A stretch of DNA of 64,000 nucleotides from Atopobium massiliense. GTDB lineage: Bacteria; Actinomycetota; Coriobacteriia; Coriobacteriales; Atopobiaceae. Below are positions 7,913-17,781 of the stretch, in pieces. The notes under the pieces were generated by a model. The model saw only the letters and a list, made by a program, of their open reading frames with translations. It did no database searches and had not been told where the DNA came from. The DNA lies in NCBI GenBank assembly GCA_900343135.1, contig OPYK01000007.1, positions 26,954 to 90,953 on the forward strand, read 5' to 3'. How positions within the stretch are numbered: position 1 is the first letter of the stretch; every line of letters starts with the position of its first letter. The translations under genes and the position numbers were made by a program.

Positions 7913-10738
7913 ATGGCAAACAGGATTAAAGGTATTACCGTTGAAATCGGTGGAGATACGACAGGCTTGGATAAAGCGTTAAAAGATGTGAATACGACTA
8001 TCAGATCCACGCAAGCTCAGCTTCGTGACGTAAACAGGTTGTTAAAACTGGATCCGTCCAACGCTAAACTTTTAGCACAAAAACAGCAATTATTGCAGCA
8101 GGAAATAGCAAACACTTCCGAGAAACTTAACGCTTTAAAACAGGCTGATAAGCAGGCTAAAGTACAGCTTGAAAACGGGGATCTCGGTAAAGACAAGTAT
8201 GATGCTTTGCAGCGTGAGATTATTGAAACCGAGCAGAATCTTAAAAATTTAGAACAGCAGGCAAAGAAAGTCCCTTCAGCATTAGCAGTTTCTATGAAAG
8301 AAACTGGGGATAAAATTAAAAGTGTCGGTGAGAAAACAGCCCAAGTCGGCACAAGCTTATCCACGCATGTTACCGCACCAATTGTGGGGCTTGGAGCCGC
8401 GTCTTTAGCCGCGTTTAACGAAGTTGATGCGGGCATGGATACGATTGTTACTAAAACAGGTGCAACAGGAAAAGCACTGGAGGGTATGCAAGATAGTATG
8501 AAAAATCTTGCTACCAGTATTCCTACTGATTTTCAAACCGCAGGTGCTGCTATCGGCGAGGTGAACACCAGATTCGGTTTAACAGGTAAAAGCCTTGAAG
8601 ACCTGTCAGGCAGGTTTATTAAATTTGCTCAAATTAACAACATGGATGTTTCCACGGCTGTTGATAACACGCAGAAAGTTGTGGCTGCTTTTGGGCTTAA
8701 AGCACAGGACGCCGGGGCTTTACTTGATACGATGAACGCAGTCGGTCAGCGTACCGGTGTCAGCATGGATACGCTTGCTAAAACCATGGTTACTAACAGT
8801 GCCTCCTTACAGCAGCTCGGGTTTAGTGCATCGGATGCTGCTAATTTCTTAGGCAATGTTGAAATGTCCGGTGCTGACACGTCACAGGTTATGACAGCTC
8901 TAACTAAAGCACTAGCTGCTGCTACAGCTAAAGGCACGCCTATGAAACAGGCTTTAGAAGATATTCAAAACAGTATGGTGAATGCGAAAAGCGACACTGA
9001 AGGTTTAAAAGTAGCTTACGAGCTGTTTGGTAAGCGTGCAGGTGCGGCTATTTATCAGGCGTGTAAAAACGGTTCACTGTCTTTTGCTGAGCTTGGTACT
9101 TCCCTTAAAGATAATGCCGGCAGCGTGGAGAAAACGTTTAACGAAACGCTTGATCCGATAGATAAGTTTAAGACTTCAATGAATAGTCTGAAAATCGTGG
9201 GAGCAGATCTTGGCAGTTCTCTTGCAACGGTTTTACAGCCTATGCTTGAAAAGTTCGCTTCCTGTATGAAGTCTTTAAGCGAAGCCTGGAACGGCTTGTC
9301 TCCTGGAATGAAGGATGCGATAGTAAAAATTACGCTTATTGCGGCAACAGTCGGTCCTGTACTCATTGTGATCGGGAAAATTATTAGTGCTGTTGGAACA
9401 ATCACTTCTGCTCTGGGAGGTCTTATCGGACTTCTTGGAGGAACAGCCACAGCCACTACTGCGGTAGGTGTGGCAGGAGGAGCCAGTGCGGCAGGAACAG
9501 CGGCGGCAGGGACAGCAGCCGGAACAGCGGCTGTTGGGTTTGGTGCGTTAAACGTTTCGCTTCTTCCTATTATCGCTATTATTGCGGCGATTATTGCCGC
9601 GGTTGTAGCGATTATTGCGATTATTAAAAACTGGGGTGCTATAAGCGAATGGTTTAAAAACCTGTGGCAGAGTGTTTGCCAGAGCGTGAGCAGTATTTGG
9701 CAAAACATCTCGGAGTTTTTCCAAAACGTATGGCAAGGCTTAGTTCAAGTTTTTACCGGCGTGTGGGATACGATTAAAAACGTGCTCACGGTAGCACTCA
9801 TGTTTATCGTAGAACTTATCAAAGGCTATTTTTCGCTTATCACACTACCGTTTAGGTTTATTTGGGAAAACTGTAAAGACGTGATTATAGGCGCATGGGA
9901 TGCGATTAAAACCACGGTAAGCAGCGTGCTTGAAGCCATAAACAGTGTAATAACAAGTGTTATGAACACGATTATGTCGTTTATAACAAGCGTCTTAAAC
10001 ACTATAAGCAGTGTGTTTACGAGCGTTTTCAATGCGATTTTAAGTGTTGTAACATCTGTTTTTAACAGCATAAAATCAGTGGCTGAAACGATATGGAATG
10101 GAATTTGCAGTGTTATAACAAACGTGGTGAACACGGTTAAAAATACGGTTTCTACAGTGTTTAACGCGGTGGCAGGCGTTGTAGGCAACGTATTTAACGG
10201 TATTAAAAACACGGCCGTATCAATTTGGAATGGTATTAAAAACGCTATCATCACTCCGATTGAAGCGGCGAAAAACAAGGTTAAAGCGGTAGTTGACGCT
10301 ATAACAGGCTTTTTTGCAGGTATTAGACTTAGTCTTCCTCATATTAAACTGCCTCATTTTAGTATTAAAGGACACTTCTCACTCGCACCACCGTCTGTAC
10401 CGTATCTTGCTATCGACTGGTATAAGAAGGCAATGAATAAGCCGATGCTGTTAAACGGGGCGACTATCTTCGGTGAGAAAAACGGGCATTTGCTTGGCGG
10501 CGGTGAAAAAGGACCTGAGGTGATTATGGGGCTTGATACTTTGCAGAATATGAGTGCGGGAGCAAACACGCAAATGCTTAGTGTTATGAACCAGATTCTA
10601 GCGATTATGGACGCGTATTTCCCACAGTTTTCCAACCAGAGTATTGTGCTTGACTCAGGCGAGCTTGTCGGCGGTATTGCAAACAAGATGGACAGTGAGC
10701 TTTTCAAACTGCAAACAAGAAAAACAAGGGGGTGGTAA
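7913..10738 (+). CDS. Tape measure protein
   Basis: A 941-residue protein that sets tail length and is later involved in genome injection. The N-terminus (MANRIKGITVEIGGDTTGLD) and coiled-coil region to about residue 130 are typical; residues about 150-420 match the TP901-type tape measure core (FNEVDAGMDTIVTKTGATG). Hydrophobic segments at about 460-570, with long Ala/Gly/Ile runs, are the membrane-active part. Residues about 590-800 hold degenerate 11-residue repeats rich in Trp/Val/Ile with recurring V-x-N-x-I. The start follows AAAGGAGGTGAAGTT. The 83 bases upstream of it hold no gene. Confidence 0.93.
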   Translation: MANRIKGITVEIGGDTTGLDKALKDVNTTIRSTQAQLRDVNRLLKLDPSNAKLLAQKQQLLQQEIANTSEKLNALKQADKQAKVQLENGDLGKDKYDALQREIIETEQNLKNLEQQAKKVPSALAVSMKETGDKIKSVGEKTAQVGTSLSTHVTAPIVGLGAASLAAFNEVDAGMDTIVTKTGATGKALEGMQDSMKNLATSIPTDFQTAGAAIGEVNTRFGLTGKSLEDLSGRFIKFAQINNMDVSTAVDNTQKVVAAFGLKAQDAGALLDTMNAVGQRTGVSMDTLAKTMVTNSASLQQLGFSASDAANFLGNVEMSGADTSQVMTALTKALAAATAKGTPMKQALEDIQNSMVNAKSDTEGLKVAYELFGKRAGAAIYQACKNGSLSFAELGTSLKDNAGSVEKTFNETLDPIDKFKTSMNSLKIVGADLGSSLATVLQPMLEKFASCMKSLSEAWNGLSPGMKDAIVKITLIAATVGPVLIVIGKIISAVGTITSALGGLIGLLGGTATATTAVGVAGGASAAGTAAAGTAAGTAAVGFGALNVSLLPIIAIIAAIIAAVVAIIAIIKNWGAISEWFKNLWQSVCQSVSSIWQNISEFFQNVWQGLVQVFTGVWDTIKNVLTVALMFIVELIKGYFSLITLPFRFIWENCKDVIIGAWDAIKTTVSSVLEAINSVITSVMNTIMSFITSVLNTISSVFTSVFNAILSVVTSVFNSIKSVAETIWNGICSVITNVVNTVKNTVSTVFNAVAGVVGNVFNGIKNTAVSIWNGIKNAIITPIEAAKNKVKAVVDAITGFFAGIRLSLPHIKLPHFSIKGHFSLAPPSVPYLAIDWYKKAMNKPMLLNGATIFGEKNGHLLGGGEKGPEVIMGLDTLQNMSAGANTQMLSVMNQILAIMDAYFPQFSNQSIVLDSGELVGGIANKMDSELFKLQTRKTRGW

Positions 10739-10740
10739 AC

Positions 10741-11412
10741 GTGTATGGGATGACAATAGGAAACTTACATAGTTTTAAAGATTTAGGCTTAGTTCCAACA
10801 CTTAAGCCACATGTTAATCTACCCTCCCCAAGGTTTAGCTATCTGGAAGTGCCGGGAAGATTGGGAAGTTTTGATCTTACGGAAAGCTTAGCAGGTGAAG
10901 TTTTATACGAGATGCGTGAAGGCTCTTTTGAGTTTATTGTCGCAGATAAAGGTGTGTGGCAGAAAGCTTACGAGAGGCTTAAACGTGATGTTCACGGGCT
11001 TAAAACAACCCTTGTATTGGACAGTGAATCTTCCTTTTACTATCAGGGTCGAGTGTGGGTAAGTGATTTTAAATCGGATAAAAACTATGAAACGATTACG
11101 CTTAACTACAGGCTAAACCCTTATAAGCACAGTGTTTTAGACATGGAAACAGGTGGCGTGTACACGTTAAAAAACGTGCAGGTTAAAGACAAAAAAGAAA
11201 TCAGGCTTACCCGTGATTGTGATATGACGCTTATACCTGAATTTACTAATAAAACACTGAACACGCTAAGCGTTGATTTTAACGGAAAAACCTACAGTCT
11301 AAAACAAGGCGTATCTCGTTTCCCTGAACTTAGAACACGCGAAAATAATATGACGCTTACGTTTCAAGGCACAGGCACGCTTGATATTTCCTACCTAAGG
11401 GGGTGGTTATAA
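10741..11412 (+). CDS. Distal tail protein (Dit)
   Basis: A 223-residue baseplate hub protein joining the tail tube to the Tal fibre. The N-terminus MTIGNLHSFKDLGLVP, then FSYLEVPGRLGSFDLTESL and YYQGRVWVSDFKSDKNY are typical of siphovirus Dit proteins. GTG 10741 is the preferred start, eight bases after a GGGGG stretch; an upstream in-frame GTG at 10732 overlaps both this site and the tape measure stop. It runs almost directly into Tal. Confidence 0.85.
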   Translation: MYGMTIGNLHSFKDLGLVPTLKPHVNLPSPRFSYLEVPGRLGSFDLTESLAGEVLYEMREGSFEFIVADKGVWQKAYERLKRDVHGLKTTLVLDSESSFYYQGRVWVSDFKSDKNYETITLNYRLNPYKHSVLDMETGGVYTLKNVQVKDKKEIRLTRDCDMTLIPEFTNKTLNTLSVDFNGKTYSLKQGVSRFPELRTRENNMTLTFQGTGTLDISYLRGWL

Positions 11413-11413
11413 A

Positions 11414-14245
11414 TTGTACAGAATAACTCTTGATGAAACAGCCTTGTATTATCCAGGCGACACTAAGAATGTTCTTCTTGATGCGACGCTTAACGTGGAG
11501 CTTAACACTGCAGGCACGCTCGTGTTTACCTGTCCGAAAGAAAATCCCTGCTATGAGAAGTTTTTTAACAGAAAATCAGTAGTGAGCGTGTATCGAGGTG
11601 AGAAAGAAATTTTTACCGGAGAGGTAAGAGAACAGGAGAAAGACTTAAACCAAAACAAGAAAGTAGTGTGTGTAGGTCTTTTAACGTATCTTGCAGACAG
11701 TATTCAGCCGCAGAGAGAATACCATGATCACACACCTTACCAACTGTTGGAAAAATTCCTAAACATTCATAACGAGCAGGTGGATGACAGGAAAAAGATT
11801 CATATCGGAAAAGTAAGCGTGACAGATCCCAATAATTCCCTGTACAGGTTCACCAATTTTGAGACAACGCTTGAAGCGATTATGGGAAAAATGGTTGATA
11901 AGCTGGGCGGATACTTAAAGCTAAGACGAGAAAAAGACGGGATGTACCTTGATTATCTTCGCTTGGAAGAAATGGGTAAAATGGCGAAACAGCCGGTTGA
12001 GTTTGGTCTTAATATGCTTGATTATACTGAAAACTTATCGGCAGAAGATGTTTCTACAGCGATTATCCCTTTAGGTAAAGAACTGGAAAGTGAAAACAGT
12101 AAAAACGAGGTTCTTAAAAAATACACTGATATTACAAGCGTTAATAACGGGAAGAACTATCTTGTTTCCACTCAGGCAAAGAGCGCGTTTGGCTGGGTTT
12201 GTAAAGTCGTTAGATGGGATGATGTGAGTGTTCCTGAAAACCTGTTACGTAAAGCATCTCTTTGGCTTAAAGATAATCAGTTCGAACAGACAGAGCTTAA
12301 CTTAAGTGCGGTTGACTTATCCGAGTTTGACCTTGATTTTGAAACTATTGAGTGCGGAGACAGAGTTAGGTGCATAGCATCGCCTTTTGGCATGGACCGG
12401 GTATTTCCCGTGATGAGACAGTCTATTCCATTGCAAAAACCCGGTGAGATGAAAATAGTTCTGGGCAGTCAAACCAGGCGAAGCTACGTGCAAAGCTCAC
12501 ATGATTCTGTTCAAAGTCTGCGTGAAGAAAGCCTTGCAACAAGAAAAATAGATAACGAGCGTGTGCAAAGTGAAATCAACAATATTAAAGCACAGATGAA
12601 CATCACCTCAGGCGGATATAAGGTAACAGAATATGATGATTCAGGCAGGTGGCTAAGAGACCTTTATATGGATACGCCTGATAAGAATACTGCTACGAAA
12701 GTCTTGCAGGTTAATATGAACGGGATCGGCGGAAGCCATAACGGTTTTGCAGGACCTTATAATACGGCAATTACTTTAGACGGGCGTGTTTACGGAGATA
12801 GGATTATCGGGCATTCGATTGATGCTGAGAAACTTTCAGTTTCTTACACTTCGCAGGTGGAAAAGCAGATTAGTAACGCAAAACAGGAAGCTATTTCTGA
12901 TAGTGATGAGAAGCTTAAAAGCTACTATACGATAAATGAGGTTAACACCAAGTTTTCTGTAACGGATCGAAAGATTGAGTCAAGTGTTGAAACAGTTAAT
13001 CAGAAACTGGAGCAGAAAAATGGTAACTATTACGGCACGTATACTCCCTACTCTTCTAATGCTCCGGCTAACTCTTGGACAAGCAGAAGTGAGAAGTTAA
13101 ACCACGTGGGAGATTTTTTCTTCGATACTCAAACAGGCTACGCCTACAGGTATCGGGTTAAAAGAGACTGCTTAGAAATTAAGTTTAACAGTAATTGCCG
13201 TACGGAAAGCGCAAACTATGATTGGGTGGAAGTTTTCTATGAGTCTGAGGGTAAGATTCACGTTTTACCGAAACTTGGCGGTACGGACATAGCAGGTAAA
13301 AGCATCTTTGTGCCAAGCAATATGTTCTGGCTTTATTTTAGAAGTGATGGTTCAAGCCATGATTATTACGGTTTTAAGATTGATGCGATAAGAAAAAGCA
13401 GTTCAAGGCAAGAAGTTCAAGATAGTTTAGCGGTTTTACCTAACGATGCCGGAAACATAATAGAACTGTCAGGCAGCACTTATCCTGAGTCAGAGCATGA
13501 TCCGTATCAGGATAATACGAGAAAACTCTGGCGGTATACGTCAAATGAGAGTCTTGACAGTTATCTGGAGTTTGATTGGGTTAGAGTCAGTGACAAAGAC
13601 ATTCAGGCGGCTAAAGATACAGCTGACAGAGCTATATCTAAAGTTTCTATTGTTGAAGATTCGATTACCTCCATGGTGAAAAAGGGTGAGTTTGGTTCGT
13701 TTATGCGGCAAAACTACAACAGTTTTCTGATTGGGTTTAACGAGTCAAGCAACTATGTTCAAATCACTGCAGGGCAAATAGGTCTTTACAATGGGTCGAT
13801 TGATTCTGATAGTAAGCGTGCCGTATTTGATCAAAACGGTAACCATTTTTATCGTGATGGCTACTATGTGGGAAAAATCGGAACGAATCAGTGGAATAAA
13901 GACGACTCTCATAAAGGGCTCGTGTTTGACCTCTCTCCTGAAGGAAAGTATATGGCTTTCGCACAAAAAGAATCATCCTATTCTAATTCGTATAATACGA
14001 TGCTTTGTTTTTCACGCTCAGGCAGTATATATGACGAGTATGGCTTGCATTTAGGCTGCAACTTTTATGCCCACGGTTTCAAGGTTATAAACCCGCAGTG
14101 GGAAGGAGGATTTGGAACTACGGCAACCATTCATTATGTGCAGGTACTTGATGTGGATGAGTACGGCAAAGTAAGAAGATGGGGTGAAAACGGGCGCATG
14201 GTATTTAAAAACGGTATCCTCATGGACTTGACTTTCTACAACTAA
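11414..14245 (+). CDS. Tail-associated protein (Tal), prophage endopeptidase tail family
   Basis: A 943-residue tip protein that contacts the cell and may open the wall. Residues 1 to about 360 form the Prophage_tail hub (MYRITLDETALYYPGD; LNKK-region; LTYLADSIQP). A linker around 370-420 is coiled, and the remainder contains repeated strand-rich sections including NGNYYGTYTPYSSNAPANSW, probably receptor-binding or carbohydrate-facing. The start is TTG 11414, preceded by AGGGGGTGG; no ATG is better placed. Large size and domain variety in the C-terminal half suggest that host specificity lies here or in the following small genes. Confidence 0.85.
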   Translation: MYRITLDETALYYPGDTKNVLLDATLNVELNTAGTLVFTCPKENPCYEKFFNRKSVVSVYRGEKEIFTGEVREQEKDLNQNKKVVCVGLLTYLADSIQPQREYHDHTPYQLLEKFLNIHNEQVDDRKKIHIGKVSVTDPNNSLYRFTNFETTLEAIMGKMVDKLGGYLKLRREKDGMYLDYLRLEEMGKMAKQPVEFGLNMLDYTENLSAEDVSTAIIPLGKELESENSKNEVLKKYTDITSVNNGKNYLVSTQAKSAFGWVCKVVRWDDVSVPENLLRKASLWLKDNQFEQTELNLSAVDLSEFDLDFETIECGDRVRCIASPFGMDRVFPVMRQSIPLQKPGEMKIVLGSQTRRSYVQSSHDSVQSLREESLATRKIDNERVQSEINNIKAQMNITSGGYKVTEYDDSGRWLRDLYMDTPDKNTATKVLQVNMNGIGGSHNGFAGPYNTAITLDGRVYGDRIIGHSIDAEKLSVSYTSQVEKQISNAKQEAISDSDEKLKSYYTINEVNTKFSVTDRKIESSVETVNQKLEQKNGNYYGTYTPYSSNAPANSWTSRSEKLNHVGDFFFDTQTGYAYRYRVKRDCLEIKFNSNCRTESANYDWVEVFYESEGKIHVLPKLGGTDIAGKSIFVPSNMFWLYFRSDGSSHDYYGFKIDAIRKSSSRQEVQDSLAVLPNDAGNIIELSGSTYPESEHDPYQDNTRKLWRYTSNESLDSYLEFDWVRVSDKDIQAAKDTADRAISKVSIVEDSITSMVKKGEFGSFMRQNYNSFLIGFNESSNYVQITAGQIGLYNGSIDSDSKRAVFDQNGNHFYRDGYYVGKIGTNQWNKDDSHKGLVFDLSPEGKYMAFAQKESSYSNSYNTMLCFSRSGSIYDEYGLHLGCNFYAHGFKVINPQWEGGFGTTATIHYVQVLDVDEYGKVRRWGENGRMVFKNGILMDLTFYN

Positions 14246-14255
14246 GGAGATGAAT

Positions 14256-14468
14256 ATGGCAGAACTTATTATTAACACAAACGAGGTTGTGATAAACGAA
14301 GGTACTAAAAACAGTGACATAAAAGTCGCTAAAACTGCTGATGAGAGTATGGAAATAGAGCAGTTTATCAGCAACAGTAAGTACGCAAAGATGATAGAAG
14401 ACATCAATCACAAACTTGATATTCTAATCGAGGAAAAGGAGGTGGAAGATGGAAAAGCCGACCATTAA
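14256..14468 (+). CDS. Small phage protein after Tal, unknown function
   Basis: A 70-residue acidic protein (MAELIINTNEVVINEGTKN...). ATG 14256 lies six bases after AAGGAG at 14244-14249; the upstream ATG 14250 abuts that site. It overlaps the next gene by 20 bases. Many tail-tip clusters carry a short protein here. I recognise no domain beyond a C-terminal helix. Confidence 0.6.
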   Translation: MAELIINTNEVVINEGTKNSDIKVAKTADESMEIEQFISNSKYAKMIEDINHKLDILIEEKEVEDGKADH

Positions 14469-14730
14469 CTATGCGATAGCTACACAAAAGTTTAGAGCGA
14501 AGTTAAGCGATGAGATAGTGTCTTTGCAAAAAAGCATCCCTATCCCGACCTACATGGTTGAAGGCATAATCGCATCAATTTTAGCTGACATACGCTCAGC
14601 AGTGATAGCTGAAAACACGATGGAACATGTTGCTTTTAGTGAGGAAAACACAAAGTATTACGAAGAACAGTTAGAAAAACTAAACGAAGAAATCCTAAAA
14701 CTTAAAGCAGAAAAAGAAGAAAAACCATAA
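14449..14730 (+). CDS. Small helical phage protein, unknown function
   Basis: A 93-residue protein with an N-terminal section PTINYAIATQKFRAKLSDEI and a C-terminal charged coiled coil (about residues 67-93, alternating E/K/L). ATG 14449 follows AAAGGAGGTGG. It overlaps the preceding gene, so translation is coupled. Position between Tal and fibre genes suggests a tail or baseplate accessory. Confidence 0.6.
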   Translation: MEKPTINYAIATQKFRAKLSDEIVSLQKSIPIPTYMVEGIIASILADIRSAVIAENTMEHVAFSEENTKYYEEQLEKLNEEILKLKAEKEEKP

Positions 14731-14743
14731 GGAGGAAAGCCTT

Positions 14744-15040
14744 ATGTATAGAGGAACAACACCTACAAACGTGTTCAGGACAGATGTGGATTTAGAAAAC
14801 GCATCTGTCCTTTTTGTTAGCTATAAGCAAAACGGAAAAGTTGTTTTAGAAAAAAGCTTAGAGGATGTGAGTATTAAAAAGACGCTTGTAACAGTCAATC
14901 TCACGCAGAAAGAAACACTTTTGTTTCAAGACGGTATTGTCACGATTCAAATCAGAGCCAAGTTTCCCGACAACACGGCTATCGCTTCAAATCTGATACG
15001 AACAACAGCTGAAGAAATAGTAAAGGACGGTGAGATTTAA
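14744..15040 (+). CDS. Small beta-rich tail-region protein
   Basis: A 98-residue protein beginning MYRGTTPTNVFRTDVDLEN and ending EEIVKDGEI. The pattern (RGTTPT...V.F.Q.GKVV.EK...V.LTQ.ETL.F......IQIRAKF) recurs in prophages of clostridia and lachnospiraceae at the same place, before short fibre genes. It probably forms an Ig-like fold. The stop shares a base with the next start (TAATG). Confidence 0.6.
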   Translation: MYRGTTPTNVFRTDVDLENASVLFVSYKQNGKVVLEKSLEDVSIKKTLVTVNLTQKETLLFQDGIVTIQIRAKFPDNTAIASNLIRTTAEEIVKDGEI

Positions 15041-15252
15041 TGGCAGAACTACAGGCAAGTTTTAAACACAATACAGATATGAGCGCATCTTTTGAAAGCA
15101 TCATAAAAGTAACAGGCGAAGAAACAACAGATTACAACAGGCTTACTAACCTGCCGAAAATTAACCAAGTAAAGCTTATAGGCAATAAAACGCTTTTAGA
15201 GCTGGGACTTTGCTCTATCAGCAATATTGAACTCGAAGAACTACTTAAATAA
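15040..15252 (+). CDS. Short tail-fibre-region protein
   Basis: A 70-residue protein carrying the motif DYNRLTNLPKINQVKLIGNK followed by TLLELGL, often seen as a repeat or connector in phage fibre proteins (usually as Y-x-x-L-x-N-x-P-x-I-N-G-V-x-L-x-G-N). Translation is coupled to the preceding gene by a one-base overlap. Function is inferred from motif and position only. Confidence 0.55.
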   Translation: MAELQASFKHNTDMSASFESIIKVTGEETTDYNRLTNLPKINQVKLIGNKTLLELGLCSISNIELEELLK

Positions 15253-15266
15253 GGAAGGAAATTATT

Positions 15267-15860
15267 ATGCAAACCAAATTTTTAGACAACAACGGACTTT
15301 TATACGTTTGGAAGAAAATCAAAGAAAGCTTTGTGAAAAAAGAAGAGCTGACAAAAGCCTTGGAAACAGTGCCGAAGAAAGTCACGGATTTAAGTGATGC
15401 GGCAAACTATGCACAAGTATCTTCAGTGCCAACCAAGGTGGAAAACCTGACAGATGCATCAGAATACGCGAAGAAAACCGACATCGTGACAAACGTAGAA
15501 AATCTTCAAGGTATTGATGCGTATGCGAAAACAAGTGCGCTGCCGACAAAAGTAGAACAGCTGGAAGACGCAGCGAATTATGTGAAAAAGACAGACCTTA
15601 CTGAAGAGGTAAAGCATCTTGTCGGCAACATTCAATCAATTGATTTTAAGGTGGTTGATAGCCTGCCTCAGACAGGTGATAAGGCAACAATCTATCTTAT
15701 AAGCGATAACAAGGGCGAAAACGATGCATATGATGAATACATTTATGTAAACGACAGGTTTGAAAAAATCGGTACAACATCAGTTGATTTAAGCGACTAT
15801 GTGAAAAAAGAAGATGTTAAAAGTATCAGCAATGAAGAAATCGATGCACTGTTTGTGTAG
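15267..15860 (+). CDS. Tail fibre-like protein with degenerate repeats
   Basis: A 197-residue protein. Residues about 38-120 hold four imperfect repeats of roughly 25 residues, each with V-x-x-L-x-D-A-x-x-Y-A/V-K-K-T-D or a close variant, as in phage fibre stalks. Residues about 125-175 (VVDSLPQTGDKATIYLISD, then YDEYIYVNDRFEKIGT) form a small beta domain common at the ends of such proteins. AAGGAAGG precedes the ATG. Confidence 0.65.
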   Translation: MQTKFLDNNGLLYVWKKIKESFVKKEELTKALETVPKKVTDLSDAANYAQVSSVPTKVENLTDASEYAKKTDIVTNVENLQGIDAYAKTSALPTKVEQLEDAANYVKKTDLTEEVKHLVGNIQSIDFKVVDSLPQTGDKATIYLISDNKGENDAYDEYIYVNDRFEKIGTTSVDLSDYVKKEDVKSISNEEIDALFV

Positions 15861-15869
15861 GTGAAACTT

Positions 15870-16433
15870 ATGGCAGACAAGTTTTTAGGCAAAGAAGGTT
15901 TACTTAGGCTGATAGAAAAACTGAAAGAAAAATTTGCCACACTGGACAGTCCTGCTTTTACGGGAAAACCGACCGTTAAAACACCAACCTATAAACCGGA
16001 CACCAGAGGAAAAGAAATCGTTAACCGTGAATACGTGGATTTCGTAACAAAGCTGCTGATACATCAGGAAATGCCTAAGCTGCCCAAGCAGTTCAAATGG
16101 GTTATTAGACCTGATTCTTGGCAGGAAGTACTAGATGGTTATGTGTATGGCTTTTTTAACGAAAAATATTACAAGCCACATAAAGAACAGTACCCCAACA
16201 ATGCACAGGAACAGAATGTAACACTTGATATAAAAATCGACTATGAAAGCCTACCGTATACGAGGTTTTATGGCATGGGAGATATTAAGGAGGTTTGCAA
16301 ACTAACTATGGCAATCGGCAGTGATTGGCGGATTTACTGTTATGGGGATAAACCTTCAAACGAAATACCGGTAATTATTACATTTATGCAGGTAGAAGAT
16401 GTAACTGATCTTATTAAGGAGGCGGTAGAATGA
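15870..16433 (+). CDS. Tail fibre-region protein, unknown
   Basis: A 187-residue protein starting MADKFLGKEGLLRLIEKLKE, the same 'FLDNNGL/FLGKEGL' opening as its upstream neighbour, so the two probably share an N-terminal attachment module. Residues 35-60 (FTGKPTVKTPTYKPDTRGKEIVNREYVD) resemble segments of long phage fibres. ATG 15870 is preferred; AGGTG at 15859-15863 then acts as ribosome site and the GTG at 15861 is part of it. The stop overlaps the holin ATG. Confidence 0.6.
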   Translation: MADKFLGKEGLLRLIEKLKEKFATLDSPAFTGKPTVKTPTYKPDTRGKEIVNREYVDFVTKLLIHQEMPKLPKQFKWVIRPDSWQEVLDGYVYGFFNEKYYKPHKEQYPNNAQEQNVTLDIKIDYESLPYTRFYGMGDIKEVCKLTMAIGSDWRIYCYGDKPSNEIPVIITFMQVEDVTDLIKEAVE

Positions 16434-16849
16434 AAGAATTTTGGAATACACTACAGCTGGCTTTCACAGTAGTAGGCGGCTGGCTGGGATACTTTTTAGG
16501 CGGGTGCGATGGTTTAATCCTCGCACTTCTTTTATTTGTGGTAACTGATTACATCACAGGCGTGATGTGTGCGGCGATTGATAAAAAGCTTTCAAGCAGC
16601 GTGGGTTTTAAGGGCATCTTTAGAAAGGTGCTCATTTTTATGCTTGTTGGCATAGCAAACATTATAGATTTTCAGGTTATTAAGCAAGGAAGCGTGATTA
16701 GAACCGCGGTAATTTTCTTCTACCTATCTAACGAAGGACTTTCACTTATCGAAAACGCGGCTCACCTAGGGCTTCCCGTGCCTGAGAAATTAAAAAACGT
16801 TTTAGAACAATTACACGACAAGAACAGAAAGGACAATACTCATGAGTAA
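16430..16849 (+). CDS. Holin, phage holin family 4 (toxin secretion/lysis type)
   Basis: A 139-residue membrane protein that forms the lesion releasing the endolysin. Hydrophobic segments lie at about 10-28, 32-52, 68-86 and 92-110. The signature VVTDYITGVMCAAIDKKLSS with SSVGFKGIFRKV is that of the holin_4 family. ATGA coupling to the preceding gene and an overlap with the lysin gene downstream confirm a lysis cassette. Confidence 0.88.
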   Translation: MKEFWNTLQLAFTVVGGWLGYFLGGCDGLILALLLFVVTDYITGVMCAAIDKKLSSSVGFKGIFRKVLIFMLVGIANIIDFQVIKQGSVIRTAVIFFYLSNEGLSLIENAAHLGLPVPEKLKNVLEQLHDKNRKDNTHE

Positions 16850-17762
16850 AAAAGGAATAGACGTATCAGTATGGCAGGGTGACATTGATTTCAACTCGGT
16901 AAAAGCATCCGGCGTTGAGTTTGTGATCATTCGAGCAGGATACGGTATCGGACACAAAGACAAGTGGTTTGAGGAAAACTATCGTAAAGCAAAAACAGCA
17001 GGTCTTGATGTGGGAGCTTACTGGTATTCGTACGCAAGCTCTGCAGGCGAAGCGTCTGAGGAAGCTCAAAGCTGCGTGAACATACTTTCAGGTAAGAGTT
17101 TTGAGTACCCAGTTTACTTTGATTTAGAAGAAAAAAGCCAGCTTAACCGTGGACGAGCTTTCTGTGATTCTTTGATTACAAGTTTTTGTAATAAGCTGGA
17201 AACTTACGGGTATTATGCAGGTTTTTACACCTCGCTTTCAGTAGCTAATAATCTTGTGTCCTCTCATGTTAGAGACCGTTACGCTCTATGGATTGCACAG
17301 TGGAATACGCACTGTGATTATCAAGGCTCATATGGTCTTTGGCAATACTCGTCAAGTGGCAGCGTGGGTGGAATAGCCGGAAGAGTTGACATGGATTATG
17401 CTTACGTAGATTATCCAAGCGTGATTAAAAAAGCCGGTCTAAACGGATATAAAAACGGAGGCTCTTACACTGCTCCTCAAACATCAAGCATTGATGAAGT
17501 GGCACGAGAAGTTATTAACGGTGATTGGGGTAACGGAACTGAGCGTAAAAACCGTTTAACCTCTGCCGGATACGATTATACGAGCGTGCAAAATAAAGTT
17601 AATGAACTTCTTGGTGTGAAAGCCTATAGAAAGTCGGTTGATGAGCTTGCACGTGAAGTAATCCGAGGCACGTGGGGTAACGGCAGCATGCGAAAACAGC
17701 GTCTAACTCAAGCAGGATACGATTATGATGCAGTACAAAAACGAGTAAACGAACTCTTGTAA
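16842..17762 (+). CDS. Endolysin: GH25 muramidase with two CW_7 repeats
   Basis: A 306-residue lysozyme that cleaves the glycan backbone of peptidoglycan. Residues 1 to about 200 are a GH25 domain: GIDVSVWQG with Asp7, and YFDLEE with Asp94 and Glu96 as catalytic acids. The end carries two tandem wall-binding CW_7 (Cpl-7-like) repeats at about 218-260 and 265-306, each with (V/L)AREVI-x-G-x-WGNG...R-x-x-RL-x-x-AGYDY. There is no signal peptide, so release depends on the holin. The strong terminator 20 bases after the stop ends the late operon. Confidence 0.93.
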   Translation: MSKKGIDVSVWQGDIDFNSVKASGVEFVIIRAGYGIGHKDKWFEENYRKAKTAGLDVGAYWYSYASSAGEASEEAQSCVNILSGKSFEYPVYFDLEEKSQLNRGRAFCDSLITSFCNKLETYGYYAGFYTSLSVANNLVSSHVRDRYALWIAQWNTHCDYQGSYGLWQYSSSGSVGGIAGRVDMDYAYVDYPSVIKKAGLNGYKNGGSYTAPQTSSIDEVAREVINGDWGNGTERKNRLTSAGYDYTSVQNKVNELLGVKAYRKSVDELAREVIRGTWGNGSMRKQRLTQAGYDYDAVQKRVNELL

Positions 17763-17781
17763 AACAGTTTGAAACACTTAT

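Noticed and set aside
9055..9708. 217-residue minus-strand frame within the tape measure gene
   Set aside because: Antisense to the Ala/Ile-rich membrane part of the tape measure; composition-driven, with no ribosome site.
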